Positions 51,126 through 61,073 of a DNA stretch of 64,000 nucleotides are shown here, one piece after another. The stretch is from positions 496,001-560,000 of the forward strand of contig NZ_MYFO02000004.1 of the NCBI RefSeq assembly GCF_004514475.2. Direction: 5' to 3'. Source of the DNA: Paenibacillus athensensis. Its GTDB lineage: Bacteria > Bacillota > Bacilli > Paenibacillales > NBRC-103111. The stretch's first letter is position 1. Each line of letters begins with the position of its first letter. The notes beneath the pieces are model-generated. The model was not told the DNA's origin. It did not search any database and saw only the letters and a program-made list of their open reading frames with translations. Position numbers and translations under genes: made by a program.

Positions 51126-51267
51126 TGAACAGGTAGTAAATTTTTATGAGGTTTATATTGACACTGCACTTTTCAATGATGGACTAACAAATGAAAAAGA
51201 TGACTACAATCAAATTTTAAGTGAGGTAGTATTTAAAAAGATTTCTTGTTTCAATGAGGTTCATTGA
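51126..51267 (+). pseudogene. AT-rich C-terminal gene fragment beside the IS
   Basis: From the right IS end the plus strand reads VVNFYEVYIDTALFNDGLTN and ends SEVVFKKISCFNEVH at a stop (51265-51267). There is no start codon of its own. Composition matches the AT-rich fragment on the other side of the IS, but the two halves do not obviously join into one known protein. The family is not recognised. Confidence 0.45.
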
Positions 51268-51390
51268 TTCTTATATTGGAAAAAATGTTAATAAATTGTT
51301 TAAATGATAAACTGTATTCTTGTTTTCAAATGTATGGAAAAATGTTAGTATGCAACTTATTAAATAATGCTCCATTTCTACGGAAACTAA

Positions 51391-51415
51391 ATGAAAGGCT
51401 ACGGGGCCTTTTCAT
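51391..51415 (+). terminator. Hairpin in the AT-rich intergenic region
   Basis: ATGAAAGGC (51391-51399) pairs with GCCTTTTCAT (51406-51415), with one bulge. It may end transcription from the fragment upstream. The rest of 51268-51563 is AT-rich and contains no supported gene. Confidence 0.5.
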
Positions 51416-51563
51416 TTTGAGTTTAATTTCAACAAAATCTTTGCAGGCTTGTCCGACGCGGGCCAGCCTTTTTCCCTACTGTGCATAAGCCGGTAGGTAT
51501 ATGTACATGCAAATTCTCCTTGATTCGAATAAAGTAACGTAGAATCGAGGAGGTGACGGGACA

Positions 51564-53018
51564 ATGCCGGTGAAAAATGGAAGCCAGTACGTGGAGCGGA
51601 TCAATAGCAGCTTGCCTGACGTGCGGATCGCCGGAGAACGGCTGACAGGAGCGATTTCGGAGCACCAAGCGTTCAAGGGGGTCATGGCGACGCAAGCTGC
51701 CATGTACGATATGCAGCATGACGAGCGTTGGCAGGCGTCTCTATGCTATTCATCGCCTCTGTCGAGCGAGCCGGTGGGCCTTTCTTTTCTGCAGCCCAAA
51801 ACGAAGCGGGACCTGGCAGCCAGAAGAAAGATGATGCAAGTATGGGCGGAAGCGCATCACGGCTTTTTGGGCCGGGCTCCCGACTACATGAACACCGCAG
51901 TGATGGCATTTGCCGCTGCGGCGAGGCTGCTGGAAGAGGATAATCCGCAATTTGCCGAGAATCTGCAGCATTATTACGAATACTGCCGTGAGAATGATAT
52001 CACGTTATCGCACGTATTTATTCAACCGAAAGCGGCGAGATTCCCGCCATCTCTTGCCCGTTTGATCGAAGAGCCGGCCGCCGCTCGTGTGACGGATAAG
52101 AACAAGGATGGTATCGTCGTGTGCGGGGCATTCCTGATGGATACCCAAGGGGTCACCTCGGACGAAATTTTCGTCTATCCGGCTCCGTTCTTTTCAGAGT
52201 CGAGTCAAGACAGTCCCTATGCTTTTGCATTCGCTGTACCCAGCCGCCATCCGGGGGTCCGGTTCGTCTGTCGGGAGAGCTTCGTTGGCGGCGATTCCGC
52301 TTATAACTACCCGCTAAGCTCCCGATATGATGAAATGGATACGCTGGTCATCTTCGATCATGCGCTCATTCCGTGGAATCGGGTGTTCATATGTGGCAAT
52401 GAAAGTATGCTGAGCAGGCTTTTCGACGGAAGCCATTTTCATACGCATGCGGGGATGCAAATTATGTGCAAAAATATTGCCAAAACAGAATTCGTGCTCG
52501 GCACGCTGGAAATGCTGATAGAAACGTCAGGATTGCAGGGATACGGACAGATCGTCGAAAAGGTGACGGAAGTCATTGTGGCGCTGGAGACGCTAAAGGC
52601 GCTGCAGCTTGCAGCGGAAAAGGGGGCCGCTCTCGACCGGTGGGGCAGCATGCTGCCAGACCGTAAGCCGCTCTTGGCCGCCAATGTTTATTTTCCGCAA
52701 ATTTACCCCCGTCTGGTGGAAATCGTCCAATTGATCGGCGCAAGCAGCTTGATCATGATTCCGGACGAGAAGGATTTTGATACGGACCTCGACGATTCGC
52801 TCAACCTTTATTTGAAAGGCATCGGCTTAAACGGCAAGGCGAACGTGCAGTTGTCGCGGCTGGCCTGGGATTTGAGCGTTAGTGCGTTTGGCGGGAGGCA
52901 GACGGTGTATGAACGGTTCTTCTTCGGCAATGTCCATACGGTGAGCAGCCGCTTGTACAATGGGTACGAACACGGCAGAGAGCTCTTAATGAAACGGGTA
53001 CAACATTTTTTGTCCTAA
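51564..53018 (+). CDS. 4-hydroxyphenylacetate 3-monooxygenase (HpaB)-family oxygenase
   Basis: The 484-residue protein fits the HpaB large-component family of FADH2-dependent aromatic hydroxylases, which have an acyl-CoA-dehydrogenase fold: VRIAGERLTGAISEHQAFKG near the N-terminus, HVFIQPKAAR, DEMDTLVIFDHALIPWNRVF (flavin region) and a helical C-terminal domain. It would hydroxylate a phenolic compound using reduced flavin from a separate reductase. No HpaC-type reductase is in the window, so it must use a partner elsewhere. GGAGGTGA precedes ATG 51564. It directly follows the IS-disturbed region and stands alone. Confidence 0.9.
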   Translation: MPVKNGSQYVERINSSLPDVRIAGERLTGAISEHQAFKGVMATQAAMYDMQHDERWQASLCYSSPLSSEPVGLSFLQPKTKRDLAARRKMMQVWAEAHHGFLGRAPDYMNTAVMAFAAAARLLEEDNPQFAENLQHYYEYCRENDITLSHVFIQPKAARFPPSLARLIEEPAAARVTDKNKDGIVVCGAFLMDTQGVTSDEIFVYPAPFFSESSQDSPYAFAFAVPSRHPGVRFVCRESFVGGDSAYNYPLSSRYDEMDTLVIFDHALIPWNRVFICGNESMLSRLFDGSHFHTHAGMQIMCKNIAKTEFVLGTLEMLIETSGLQGYGQIVEKVTEVIVALETLKALQLAAEKGAALDRWGSMLPDRKPLLAANVYFPQIYPRLVEIVQLIGASSLIMIPDEKDFDTDLDDSLNLYLKGIGLNGKANVQLSRLAWDLSVSAFGGRQTVYERFFFGNVHTVSSRLYNGYEHGRELLMKRVQHFLS

Positions 53019-53130
53019 CATGCAGGCTCCCGCCTATGCCATAAAATGAATGGACATAATCGTCAAGCTCAGCAAAAATACGTTGTCTGTATGGTAAACG
53101 ATGATGTCATCCTTGGAAACACCACGCCCC

Positions 53131-53838
53131 CTAACACCTCACATGCTTCCGCTTGAACCCCAGCCTTCCTCTCTCCATTGTCTTGTGAATGTTCTCCACG
53201 GTGCTCAGCACCTTGCTTTTCCCTTTATCGCTGGTCACTTCTACGGGGCTGACGGCGTTCGCGGTGGCGACGGCTTGGTCGTGCAGCGGCAAGTAGGAGG
53301 TAGCGACGGTGTAGATGAAATTGCTCATCGAATATTTGGTTCGCTCGGGAGCGCTGTGAATCGTTTGCTCGATCTGCTCCAGCATCGCGGCGAGCTTGTT
53401 TGACGCGAATTGTGCGTCTGGGCGGCTGCCGAGCAGCCAGCAGTAGCAGCTCCAGCCGGCGGACATGCGCAGGTCTTCGCCACTGGCGATCCATTTGTCG
53501 GCCACGTCTTGGGCGATATCCGCTTCCGATAAGGTGACGGCGACGACAAAGTCGGACAGCATATAAAAGTAAGCGGCGTCCATCCAGCGGTCATAATCCG
53601 CTTCGGTCATGACGTTGGGCTCGGCGATGACGCCGGCGAAATACATCGCATCGTAATTCCCCGTGGCATACAGCTCCTCGGCCAGAGCTTGATTGAGCTT
53701 GGTTTTTTTCAAAATCGGCTTCATGTCTCCGGTCGCCACCCCAAAAAGCGGCTCGTGCGCGCCATTGGACAGGTACATTTTTTTCAGTCGTTCCTTGCCG
53801 AGCGCTTCGAGCTCCTGCATGACGGTTTCTATATGCAT
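53131..53838 (-). CDS. DNA alkylation repair protein, AlkD-like
   Basis: The 235-residue all-helical protein has the tandem HEAT-like repeats of the AlkD family, with typical pieces LFGVATGDMKPILKK, WMDAAYFYMLSDFVV and an aromatic-rich surface (MSAGWSCYCWLLG). AlkD glycosylases remove bulky cationic 3- or 7-alkyl purines from DNA. The C-terminus is basic (KTMERGRLGFKRKHVRC), consistent with DNA binding. GGAAGTGG precedes ATG 53838. The gap 53019-53130 contains nothing obvious. It is a single gene transcribed away from the adhesin. Confidence 0.85.
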   Translation of the reverse strand: MHIETVMQELEALGKERLKKMYLSNGAHEPLFGVATGDMKPILKKTKLNQALAEELYATGNYDAMYFAGVIAEPNVMTEADYDRWMDAAYFYMLSDFVVAVTLSEADIAQDVADKWIASGEDLRMSAGWSCYCWLLGSRPDAQFASNKLAAMLEQIEQTIHSAPERTKYSMSNFIYTVATSYLPLHDQAVATANAVSPVEVTSDKGKSKVLSTVENIHKTMERGRLGFKRKHVRC

Positions 53839-53982
53839 TGTTGACCACTTCCTTCGTTTGAACGGTTTTCTTTTCTGTGCTTCTCAAGCTTATGATACCT
53901 AATATCTGGTCCCGGCACCACTGTGAGGTGGAGTCCGATCACTGCGGGAACGCTGGTTGTAAAGCTCCTGTAGAGGTGGCTG

Positions 53983-53991
53983 TGGTATAAT
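53983..53991 (+). promoter_or_regulatory. Extended -10 promoter candidate for the adhesin gene
   Basis: TGG-TATAAT (TG at 53983-53984, TATAAT at 53986-53991) forms an extended -10 element, with no good -35. It would give a leader of about 210 bases before ATG 54208. No gene is evident in 53839-54207. Confidence 0.5.
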
Positions 53992-54207
53992 AGGAACGAT
54001 TCTTTTTATGACAGCAAGTAACTGGATAAATATGATTTGGAAAGGGGGCGCACGTAAAGCGAATGGCCGGGCAACGGGAGATCGCATCGGTTGACTCGAT
54101 GTCATGAAAAGAAGGGTCCAGTTATTTTATGTCACGGTATGAGACGAGGTTGTGTTGGGAAATCGCATACAGGCCCGCTCATGCCGGTAGATTTGGGGGA
54201 GCTGTGT

Positions 54208-57200
54208 ATGAAAAGAATGCGGCGTCTGTCCAGAGGCAGACGCAGGCGCAGAAGTGCTCTTTTGCGATTCAGTAGAAGGGCGCTTGCTCTGGTATTGGCG
54301 TTGTCGCTGATCAATTTGCCGTACTTCAGTATCCTGGTGTCGGCGGCCGGGGCGATTTCGCTTTCGCTGCAAAAGACGGTAGACAAGACGACGGCGCTGC
54401 CGGGCGAAACGATCACGTATACGATCAAGTACGCCAATCCGAGCACGACGGACGATGCAGAGCACATGGTCATTACCGATGTGCTGCCTGCAGGGCTGGA
54501 ATATGTCGGTGCCGATACGTCGGTCGATGTGGCGAGTGTGGATACGAGTACGCCGGGGACGGTCAAATTTGTGATGGTCCATCCGCTGTCGGCAGGAAAG
54601 ACGGGGGTTCTCAAGCTAAAGACCCGGTTCAAGCCGGGTACGACCTTAGCGGGAGATACGGCGCAAAATACCGCGACGGCCAAGGCGGATAACAGCGCTG
54701 TGGCGACGGCGACGGCGCCTGTCGTGACGGCGCAGGTGAACGCGCCCGACTGGTCGATCAGCAAAAGCAAGCTGCTGCCGGCGATTGATCCGACGATGGA
54801 CAGTCCTGTCACGTATCGAATGACGCTGCAGGGCAACAGCGCCATAGGCGGCACGAATATTCAGAACGTGCGGGTGGTCGATACGCTGCCGGCCGGCGCT
54901 ACGTTCCTGTCGGCTTCCGGCGGCGGGGTGTACGATTCCGTATATGGAAGCGTCGCTTGGGATTTGCCGGTGCTTAATGCCGGCCAGAGCGTATCGTACA
55001 ATGTCGTGCTGAGCTATCCGGGAGCGACATTCCATGCCGGAGATACGGTGACCAATTCGGTCTATGCGGCAGGCACGGATTTGTCGGGAGCGTCGCTGAT
55101 GACCAATATCGCGACGGCCACGCATATGCTGACCGGACCCACGCCGGGAGTTTACGGCATTCACAAGGAGTCCCGGCAAGCGAGTGACGAGTATGCGATC
55201 GGGCAGACAGTAGCGTACAAGATCAACGGCTTCGGCAATCAGGGGAACGTCGATCTGGATACGTTTACGGTGGAAGACGCGATTCCGGATGCGATTGAGC
55301 TGGCCGGTGTTTCTACGGGCTCTTACACGAATAACGCAGGCGTCAATGTCACCGTCCAGTATCAGATTAACGGGATCAATACCTGGCATGATTGGACGGG
55401 TGGAGTTGGCCTCAGCACAGCTGCGGACCAGTCGCTGAACGTATCCGCTTTGGGACTGGCGGGCAGTGATTATGTATCCAGGGTGCGCTGGGTGTTCGGT
55501 GCGGTGCCGGCCAGCTTCCGCATCGCTTCCGATATCCAGCTGCAGGGGACGCTGCTTGGCGTCGACCACGCGAGTGCGCCGGTCGCGGTGAACGATACGA
55601 TCACCAATACGGCGACGCTGAACGCGTCGTACGGAGCGACGCCTTTGAGCAGCAGCTCCAGTGTGACGATCAAGGCCGTCAATCCGAGACCGTGGATCGT
55701 CGCCGCCAAATCGGTCGTAGGCAGCGCATCGGTGCGCGAAGGCGATACGGTGACGTATCAGCTGCGGATTCAGAACCATCCGTTTGCGACAGGCGATCTG
55801 ACGGCTCCGGAGATCGTGGACTTTTTCCCGGAGGATAAGCTGGACAGCTATACGGTTGTCGGCATCGATCAGTCGCACGCCACCACGCCGGATGCAGCGC
55901 CTGTAGCGACCTCCTACGACAAGGTCATTGGCGCCGATACGTTCAAAGCGAAGCTGTGGACGTTCGCCAATGCGGTGCTGAAGCCGGGCGACTATATCGA
56001 CGTGACCGTGCGCGGAACTGTGAAAACGGGCGCGCCGAATGGTAACTTCGGCAATACGATGTTTGCCACGACGACGGCTACGAACGACTACAAGGGCACG
56101 ACGGTTGACGACACGACTGATGACCGGGATAATGATGGCAATACGCAAAAATTCGTCGCTTCTACGGCGAATGTCTACGTCAAGTTTACCGGCTCGCTGG
56201 ATTCAGTGAAATGGGTAAAAGGCGAGCTTGACGGCGTATTCACCAAATATCCGGCCAACGGGGAAACGCTGCCCGGCGGCAAAGCCATGTATCAGCTGCG
56301 CGTGGGCAATACGAATTCGAACGGTCCGATTTCCAACATCGTGATCATCGACAAATTGCCGCGAATCGGCGATATCGGGGTAGTGGATACGAGCGCGCGC
56401 AGCTCGGACTGGCGGCCGTATCTGGTCAACGTGGTGACAGGCGCGGGCGGAGCGGCATTGGACCCGCAGATCAAGGTGTATTATTCGACGACGAATACGC
56501 CCGATCTCGGCGATATTTCCGATCCGCTGAACCGGACGCACCATACCGGCTGGAGCTTGACGGCGCCGGCGGATATTACGACGGTGACGGCGCTCAAGTT
56601 TGATTTTGGCAATATCACGTTAAATCCCGGTGAATCCGTTACGCTGGAATGGGATATGCGCGCGCCGGTCCATGCGCCGAGAAACAAGATTGCGTGGAAT
56701 TCCTTCGGCTACGGTGCCACGTACCCGGATGAAGGCGGGCCGCAAGCGTTCCTCCCGTCCGAGCCGATCAAGGTCGGCTTCCTCGTTCAAGATCCCGATC
56801 CTGTGGGGACGGGAAATCTGGGCGATTTCATCTGGAAGGACACGAATGCCGACGGCATTCAGGATGCGGGCGAGGACGGCATTAACGGCGTGCTGGTCAA
56901 TCTTTACAAGCATGGCGATTATTCGACGCCGTATGCGTATACGCGCACGTTTAACGATCATGTCAGCGGCAAGCCGGGATATTATGCATTCCCGAATTTG
57001 CCTGCCGACGATTATACGGTGGAGTTCGTCATGCCGGCCGGGTATTATCTTTCGCCGAACGACCGGGGGGCAGACGACGCCAAGGACAGCGATTTCACGC
57101 TGTATGACAATGCTTCGCGCACGTATCGCGTCAACAAAACGCTCGCTGCCGATGAGACGGATATGACGCTGGATGCGGGCATTTATACGAAGGGCGCGCT

Positions 57201-60200
57201 CGGCGATCTGGTGTGGGAGGATACCAATGCCAACGGCCGACAGGACGGCGGCGAGCCAGGCATCAGCGGCGTCACGGTTGAGCTGTATGATGCGGCTGAT
57301 CTGAGCACATTGCTGCAAAGTACAACGACGAATGCCAGTGGCAAATACAGTTTTACGAATTTGGATCCCGGGCATTATCAGATCAAATTCCTGTTGCCAA
57401 CCGGGTACAAGTCGACGCTGAAAAATCAGGGAAACAACACCGGCGACTCGGACCGGGATGCGGTAACGGGCTTCAGCGATACGATCACGCTCAGCTCGGG
57501 CGAAACGAACAATACGATTGACGCCGGCTTTTATCTCGGAGAGATCGGCGATCTGGTGTGGCATGACCGCAACGCCAACGGCGTACAGGATGCCGGCGAG
57601 CCGGGCGTGTCCGGGGTGACGGTGAAGCTGTATGATGCGTCCGATCTGACGACGGCGCTGCGGACGACGACGACGGACGCCAGCGGCATTTACAAATTTA
57701 CCAGCCTGCTGCCGGGCAATTACGCGGTCAAATTTACCCGCCCTGGCGCATACGCCTATTTCTCGCCAAGCGATCAGGGCGCCAATGATGCCAAGGACAG
57801 CGATGCCGTTTTTGCTGCGCGAACGGATGGGGAAGCGATCGTCAGCGGTATTTCGCTGAGCGACGGCGGACGGGATTATTCCTTTGACGCCGGACTGTTC
57901 AACCCGGCAAGTCTGGGCGATAAGGTGTTCCTTGATGTGAACAAAAACGGGATCCAAGACATCGGTGAACCCGGCCTGGCAGGTATCACAGTCAAGCTGT
58001 ACAGCGCCTCTGCGCCTGCAGTCGCCATCGCGACGACAACGACGGATGCTGCGGGGCTGTATCAGTTTACGAATCTGGACCCGGGCGATTACGTAGTGGA
58101 ATGGACGGTGCCTGCGGGCTACGGCGTGACGGCCAAGGATCAGGGCGGCTCCGATGCGCTGGATTCGGACGCCGATCCGGCGACGGGCCGTTCGGACACT
58201 GTGACGCTTCAGTCCGGCGATACGAACGTCTCGGTCGACGCCGGATTGTATCAGCTCACGAACGGCACGCTAGGCGACCTCGTCTGGCACGACCGTAATG
58301 CCAACGGCGTTCAGGATGCCGGCGAGCCGGGTATCAGTGGCGTGACGGTGGAGCTGTACGATGCGGATACGAATGCGCTGCTAAATACCGCGACCACCGA
58401 TGCCGGAGGGCATTATTTATTCACCAATCTGCCGCTGCTGGCCAATTACAAGGTGAAGTTCCTCAAGCCTGTCGGCTTTAAGGAAAGTCCGGCAAATGCC
58501 GGGGGAGACGACAGCGCCGATTCCGACCGCGATCCCGTGACCGGCTTCAGCCATACGGTATCCCTGCTGACGGTCGTCAATGATTTGACGGTCGACGCCG
58601 GCTTCTACCAAACGGCGCAGCTCGGCGATCTGGTGTGGGAGGATACGAATGCCAACGGCCGGCAGGGTGTCGGCGAGCCGGGCATCAGCGGCGTCACGGT
58701 CGAGCTGTACGATGCGTCCGATCTGACGACAGCGCTACAGAGCACGACGACGGACATCAGCGGCAATTACAGCTTCACGAATTTGGACCCGGGCAGCTAC
58801 AAGGTGAAATTTATCAAGCCCGCCGGATACAAGTCGACGCTGCTGAATCAAGGCGATGACGCCGGCGATTCCGACCGCGATGCAGCGACAGGCTTCAGCG
58901 ATACGATCGTGCTCGACTCTGGCGAGACGAACAATACGGTCGATGCGGGCTTCTATCTCGGTGAGATCGGCGACCTTGTCTGGCATGACCGTAACGGCAA
59001 CGGCGTGCAGGATGCCGGCGAGCCGGGTATTGCAGGCGTCACGGTGACGCTGTACGATGCGTCCGATCTGACGACGGCGCTGCGGACCACGACGACAGAC
59101 GCCAGCGGTCTCTACGCATTCACCAGCCTGCAGCCAGGACAATATGCGCTCAAGTTTGTCCGTCCGGGCGGGTATGCGTATTTCTCGCCTGTCGATCAAG
59201 GCGCAGACGACGCCAAAGACAGCGATGCCGCCTATACGCTGCGGACCGATAACGAAGCGTGGATTAGCAGCATTTCGCTGAATGAAGGCGAAAGAACGTA
59301 TACGTATGACGCCGGGCTGTTCAATCCGGCCAGTCTCGGCGATACGGTTTTCCTTGACGCCAACAGCAACGGACAACAAGATCCGGGCGAATCTGGCCTG
59401 CCGAACGTCACGGTCAAGCTGTACAGCGCTGCGGCACCTGCTGCCGCTATCGCAACGACGGTGACGGATGTCTGGGGCCAGTATGGGTTTGCCAATCTGG
59501 AGCCCGGCAATTATGTCGTGGAATGGACCGTACCGGCGGGCTACGGGGTGACGGCCAAGGATCAGGGCGGCTCCGACGCGCTGGATTCGGACGCCGATCC
59601 GCTGAGCGGACGTTCGGACACGGTGACGCTGCAGTCGGGGGACAATAACCTGACTGTCGATGCCGGACTTTATGAGCTGACCAACGGGACGCTGGGCGAT
59701 TTCGTCTGGGATGACCTCAACGCTAACGGCATTCAGGATGCCGGCGAGCCAGGATTGCCAGGCGTTACCGTCGAGCTTTACAACGCCAATACGAATGCGC
59801 TGCTGAACACGGCGGTTACGGATGCGGGAGGGCAGTATTTGTTTACCCATCTGCGGCTGCTGAATCCGTACAAGGTGAAATTCCTCAAGCCTGCCGGCTT
59901 CAAGGAAAGCCCGGCGCATGCCGGGGCCGACGATAGCGTTGACTCCGACCGCGATGTGGTAACGGGCTTCAGCCACACGGTTTCTTTGCTGAGCGTCGTC
60001 AACGATTTGACTGTTGATGCGGGCTTTTATCAGCTGGCCCGTCTGGGCGATCTCGTCTTTCTGGACGCCAAGGTGAACGGCATTCAGGATCCGGGTGAAA
60101 AAGGCGTGCCGAACGTGCCGGTCAGCTTGTACGCATCGGGCGATTTGACGACGCCGCTGGCGACAACGACGACAGCAGCGGACGGCAGCTATTTGTTCGA

Positions 60201-60999
60201 TCAGCTGGAGCCGGGCTCTTATGTTGTCGAGTTTGCGCCAGCCGGCCGTTATGTGTTTACTTACAAAAACTTCGGTCCCGATCGCGCCGTCGATTCGAAC
60301 GCCAATGTGAACGGGCGGACAGATGCGATAACGCTGCAATCGGGCGATGATAACCGGACGATTGATGCCGGTATCTATATCTTCACGGGCGGCGGCAGTC
60401 CGCCGGCGATTGTGCCGGAAACGCCTACGCCGGAGCCAACTCCGCCGGCCGTTACGCCGACGCCGGCACCAACGCCGCCTCCGGGCGCGACGCCGCCGGG
60501 ACCGGGTGCGCCGACGGCGACACCAGCGGTTACGCCGACGCCAGTGCCGTCGGAGCCTGCCCCGACACCGACGCCGCAAGCCGTCAAAACGGGCGAGAAT
60601 ACGCCGGTGCAAGGCCAGATCCCGCTGCCGCCGAAGACGGGTGAGGAAGAAAAGCCGCCGGTGCTCACAGTAATTGAGGAGCCTGCTAACGGCACCGTTC
60701 AATTAGCGGACGACGGCAGCTGGGTGTATACGCCGAATGAAGGCTTTACGGGCGATGATTCGTTCACTGTCAGCGTAGACGACGGAGACGGAGGCAGGAG
60801 CTTCCAGAATGTCGCTGTTGAAGTTACGCCGAAAAATGCGCAATTAGGTTCCAAAGCGGCTTCCAAGCCGCTGGCTTCGCTTGTACCGAAGACTGGGCAA
60901 GCAGACTACAGCAAGCTGTTTCTTGCAGGATTAATTTTGATTTTGGCAGGTTTAGCGGTGTTTGGTGCGACCTACTGGCGCGCCCGCCGCTCTAAGTAA
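54208..60999 (+). CDS. Giant sortase-anchored adhesin with DUF11 and SdrD_B repeats
   Basis: This protein of about 2263 residues starts at ATG 54208 after GGGGGAG. The N-terminus is very basic (RRLSRGRRRRRS), followed by a hydrophobic core, cleaved near SAAGA. Residues about 50-865 hold several DUF11/B_ant-type beta-sandwich repeats (SLQKTVDKTTALPGETITYT). Residues about 870-2061 hold ten SdrD_B-type repeats, each opening like LGDLVWHDRNANGVQDAGEP, a calcium-binding-loop pattern. A Pro-rich stalk (about 2065-2145) and a cadherin-like domain (about 2150-2208) follow. The sorting signal is VPKTG (2226-2230), preceded by L2225, then a membrane helix and RRSK. It is predicted to be covalently displayed on the wall as a rigid stalk for adhesion; the ligand is unknown. 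Confidence 0.92.
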   Translation: MKRMRRLSRGRRRRRSALLRFSRRALALVLALSLINLPYFSILVSAAGAISLSLQKTVDKTTALPGETITYTIKYANPSTTDDAEHMVITDVLPAGLEYVGADTSVDVASVDTSTPGTVKFVMVHPLSAGKTGVLKLKTRFKPGTTLAGDTAQNTATAKADNSAVATATAPVVTAQVNAPDWSISKSKLLPAIDPTMDSPVTYRMTLQGNSAIGGTNIQNVRVVDTLPAGATFLSASGGGVYDSVYGSVAWDLPVLNAGQSVSYNVVLSYPGATFHAGDTVTNSVYAAGTDLSGASLMTNIATATHMLTGPTPGVYGIHKESRQASDEYAIGQTVAYKINGFGNQGNVDLDTFTVEDAIPDAIELAGVSTGSYTNNAGVNVTVQYQINGINTWHDWTGGVGLSTAADQSLNVSALGLAGSDYVSRVRWVFGAVPASFRIASDIQLQGTLLGVDHASAPVAVNDTITNTATLNASYGATPLSSSSSVTIKAVNPRPWIVAAKSVVGSASVREGDTVTYQLRIQNHPFATGDLTAPEIVDFFPEDKLDSYTVVGIDQSHATTPDAAPVATSYDKVIGADTFKAKLWTFANAVLKPGDYIDVTVRGTVKTGAPNGNFGNTMFATTTATNDYKGTTVDDTTDDRDNDGNTQKFVASTANVYVKFTGSLDSVKWVKGELDGVFTKYPANGETLPGGKAMYQLRVGNTNSNGPISNIVIIDKLPRIGDIGVVDTSARSSDWRPYLVNVVTGAGGAALDPQIKVYYSTTNTPDLGDISDPLNRTHHTGWSLTAPADITTVTALKFDFGNITLNPGESVTLEWDMRAPVHAPRNKIAWNSFGYGATYPDEGGPQAFLPSEPIKVGFLVQDPDPVGTGNLGDFIWKDTNADGIQDAGEDGINGVLVNLYKHGDYSTPYAYTRTFNDHVSGKPGYYAFPNLPADDYTVEFVMPAGYYLSPNDRGADDAKDSDFTLYDNASRTYRVNKTLAADETDMTLDAGIYTKGALGDLVWEDTNANGRQDGGEPGISGVTVELYDAADLSTLLQSTTTNASGKYSFTNLDPGHYQIKFLLPTGYKSTLKNQGNNTGDSDRDAVTGFSDTITLSSGETNNTIDAGFYLGEIGDLVWHDRNANGVQDAGEPGVSGVTVKLYDASDLTTALRTTTTDASGIYKFTSLLPGNYAVKFTRPGAYAYFSPSDQGANDAKDSDAVFAARTDGEAIVSGISLSDGGRDYSFDAGLFNPASLGDKVFLDVNKNGIQDIGEPGLAGITVKLYSASAPAVAIATTTTDAAGLYQFTNLDPGDYVVEWTVPAGYGVTAKDQGGSDALDSDADPATGRSDTVTLQSGDTNVSVDAGLYQLTNGTLGDLVWHDRNANGVQDAGEPGISGVTVELYDADTNALLNTATTDAGGHYLFTNLPLLANYKVKFLKPVGFKESPANAGGDDSADSDRDPVTGFSHTVSLLTVVNDLTVDAGFYQTAQLGDLVWEDTNANGRQGVGEPGISGVTVELYDASDLTTALQSTTTDISGNYSFTNLDPGSYKVKFIKPAGYKSTLLNQGDDAGDSDRDAATGFSDTIVLDSGETNNTVDAGFYLGEIGDLVWHDRNGNGVQDAGEPGIAGVTVTLYDASDLTTALRTTTTDASGLYAFTSLQPGQYALKFVRPGGYAYFSPVDQGADDAKDSDAAYTLRTDNEAWISSISLNEGERTYTYDAGLFNPASLGDTVFLDANSNGQQDPGESGLPNVTVKLYSAAAPAAAIATTVTDVWGQYGFANLEPGNYVVEWTVPAGYGVTAKDQGGSDALDSDADPLSGRSDTVTLQSGDNNLTVDAGLYELTNGTLGDFVWDDLNANGIQDAGEPGLPGVTVELYNANTNALLNTAVTDAGGQYLFTHLRLLNPYKVKFLKPAGFKESPAHAGADDSVDSDRDVVTGFSHTVSLLSVVNDLTVDAGFYQLARLGDLVFLDAKVNGIQDPGEKGVPNVPVSLYASGDLTTPLATTTTAADGSYLFDQLEPGSYVVEFAPAGRYVFTYKNFGPDRAVDSNANVNGRTDAITLQSGDDNRTIDAGIYIFTGGGSPPAIVPETPTPEPTPPAVTPTPAPTPPPGATPPGPGAPTATPAVTPTPVPSEPAPTPTPQAVKTGENTPVQGQIPLPPKTGEEEKPPVLTVIEEPANGTVQLADDGSWVYTPNEGFTGDDSFTVSVDDGDGGRSFQNVAVEVTPKNAQLGSKAASKPLASLVPKTGQADYSKLFLAGLILILAGLAVFGATYWRARRSK
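56817..60390 (+). repeat. Ten SdrD_B repeat units in the adhesin gene
   Basis: Units begin at about 56817, 57199, 57541, 57910, 58270, 58618, 58963, 59332, 59692 and 60046, so the period is about 340-380 bases. They follow a higher-order pattern: units 2, 3, 4, 5 (WEDTNANGRQ, WHDRNANGVQ, FLDVNKNGIQ, WHDRNANGVQ) recur as units 6, 7, 8, 9, which indicates duplication of a four-unit block of about 1.4 kb. Confidence 0.85.
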
Positions 61000-61011
61000 G
61001 TCACACAGTTG

Positions 61012-61038
61012 GCAGGGGCACTTTTGAAGTGTCCCTGC
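61012..61038 (+). terminator. Hairpin between the adhesin and sortase genes
   Basis: GCAGGGGCACTT (61012-61023) pairs with AAGTGTCCCTGC (61027-61038), 12 pairs with one G-T. The following TTCTATTC is a poor T-tract, so it may reduce rather than stop transcription into the sortase gene or may protect the mRNA. Confidence 0.6.
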
Positions 61039-61073
61039 TTCTATTCGAATGACGCTCGGGAGAGGACACGCCA

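Noticed and set aside
58735-60702. Long open frame (655 codons) antisense to the adhesin repeats
   Set aside because: Shadow frame of repetitive GC-rich codons; Arg/Gly-rich with no ribosome binding site.
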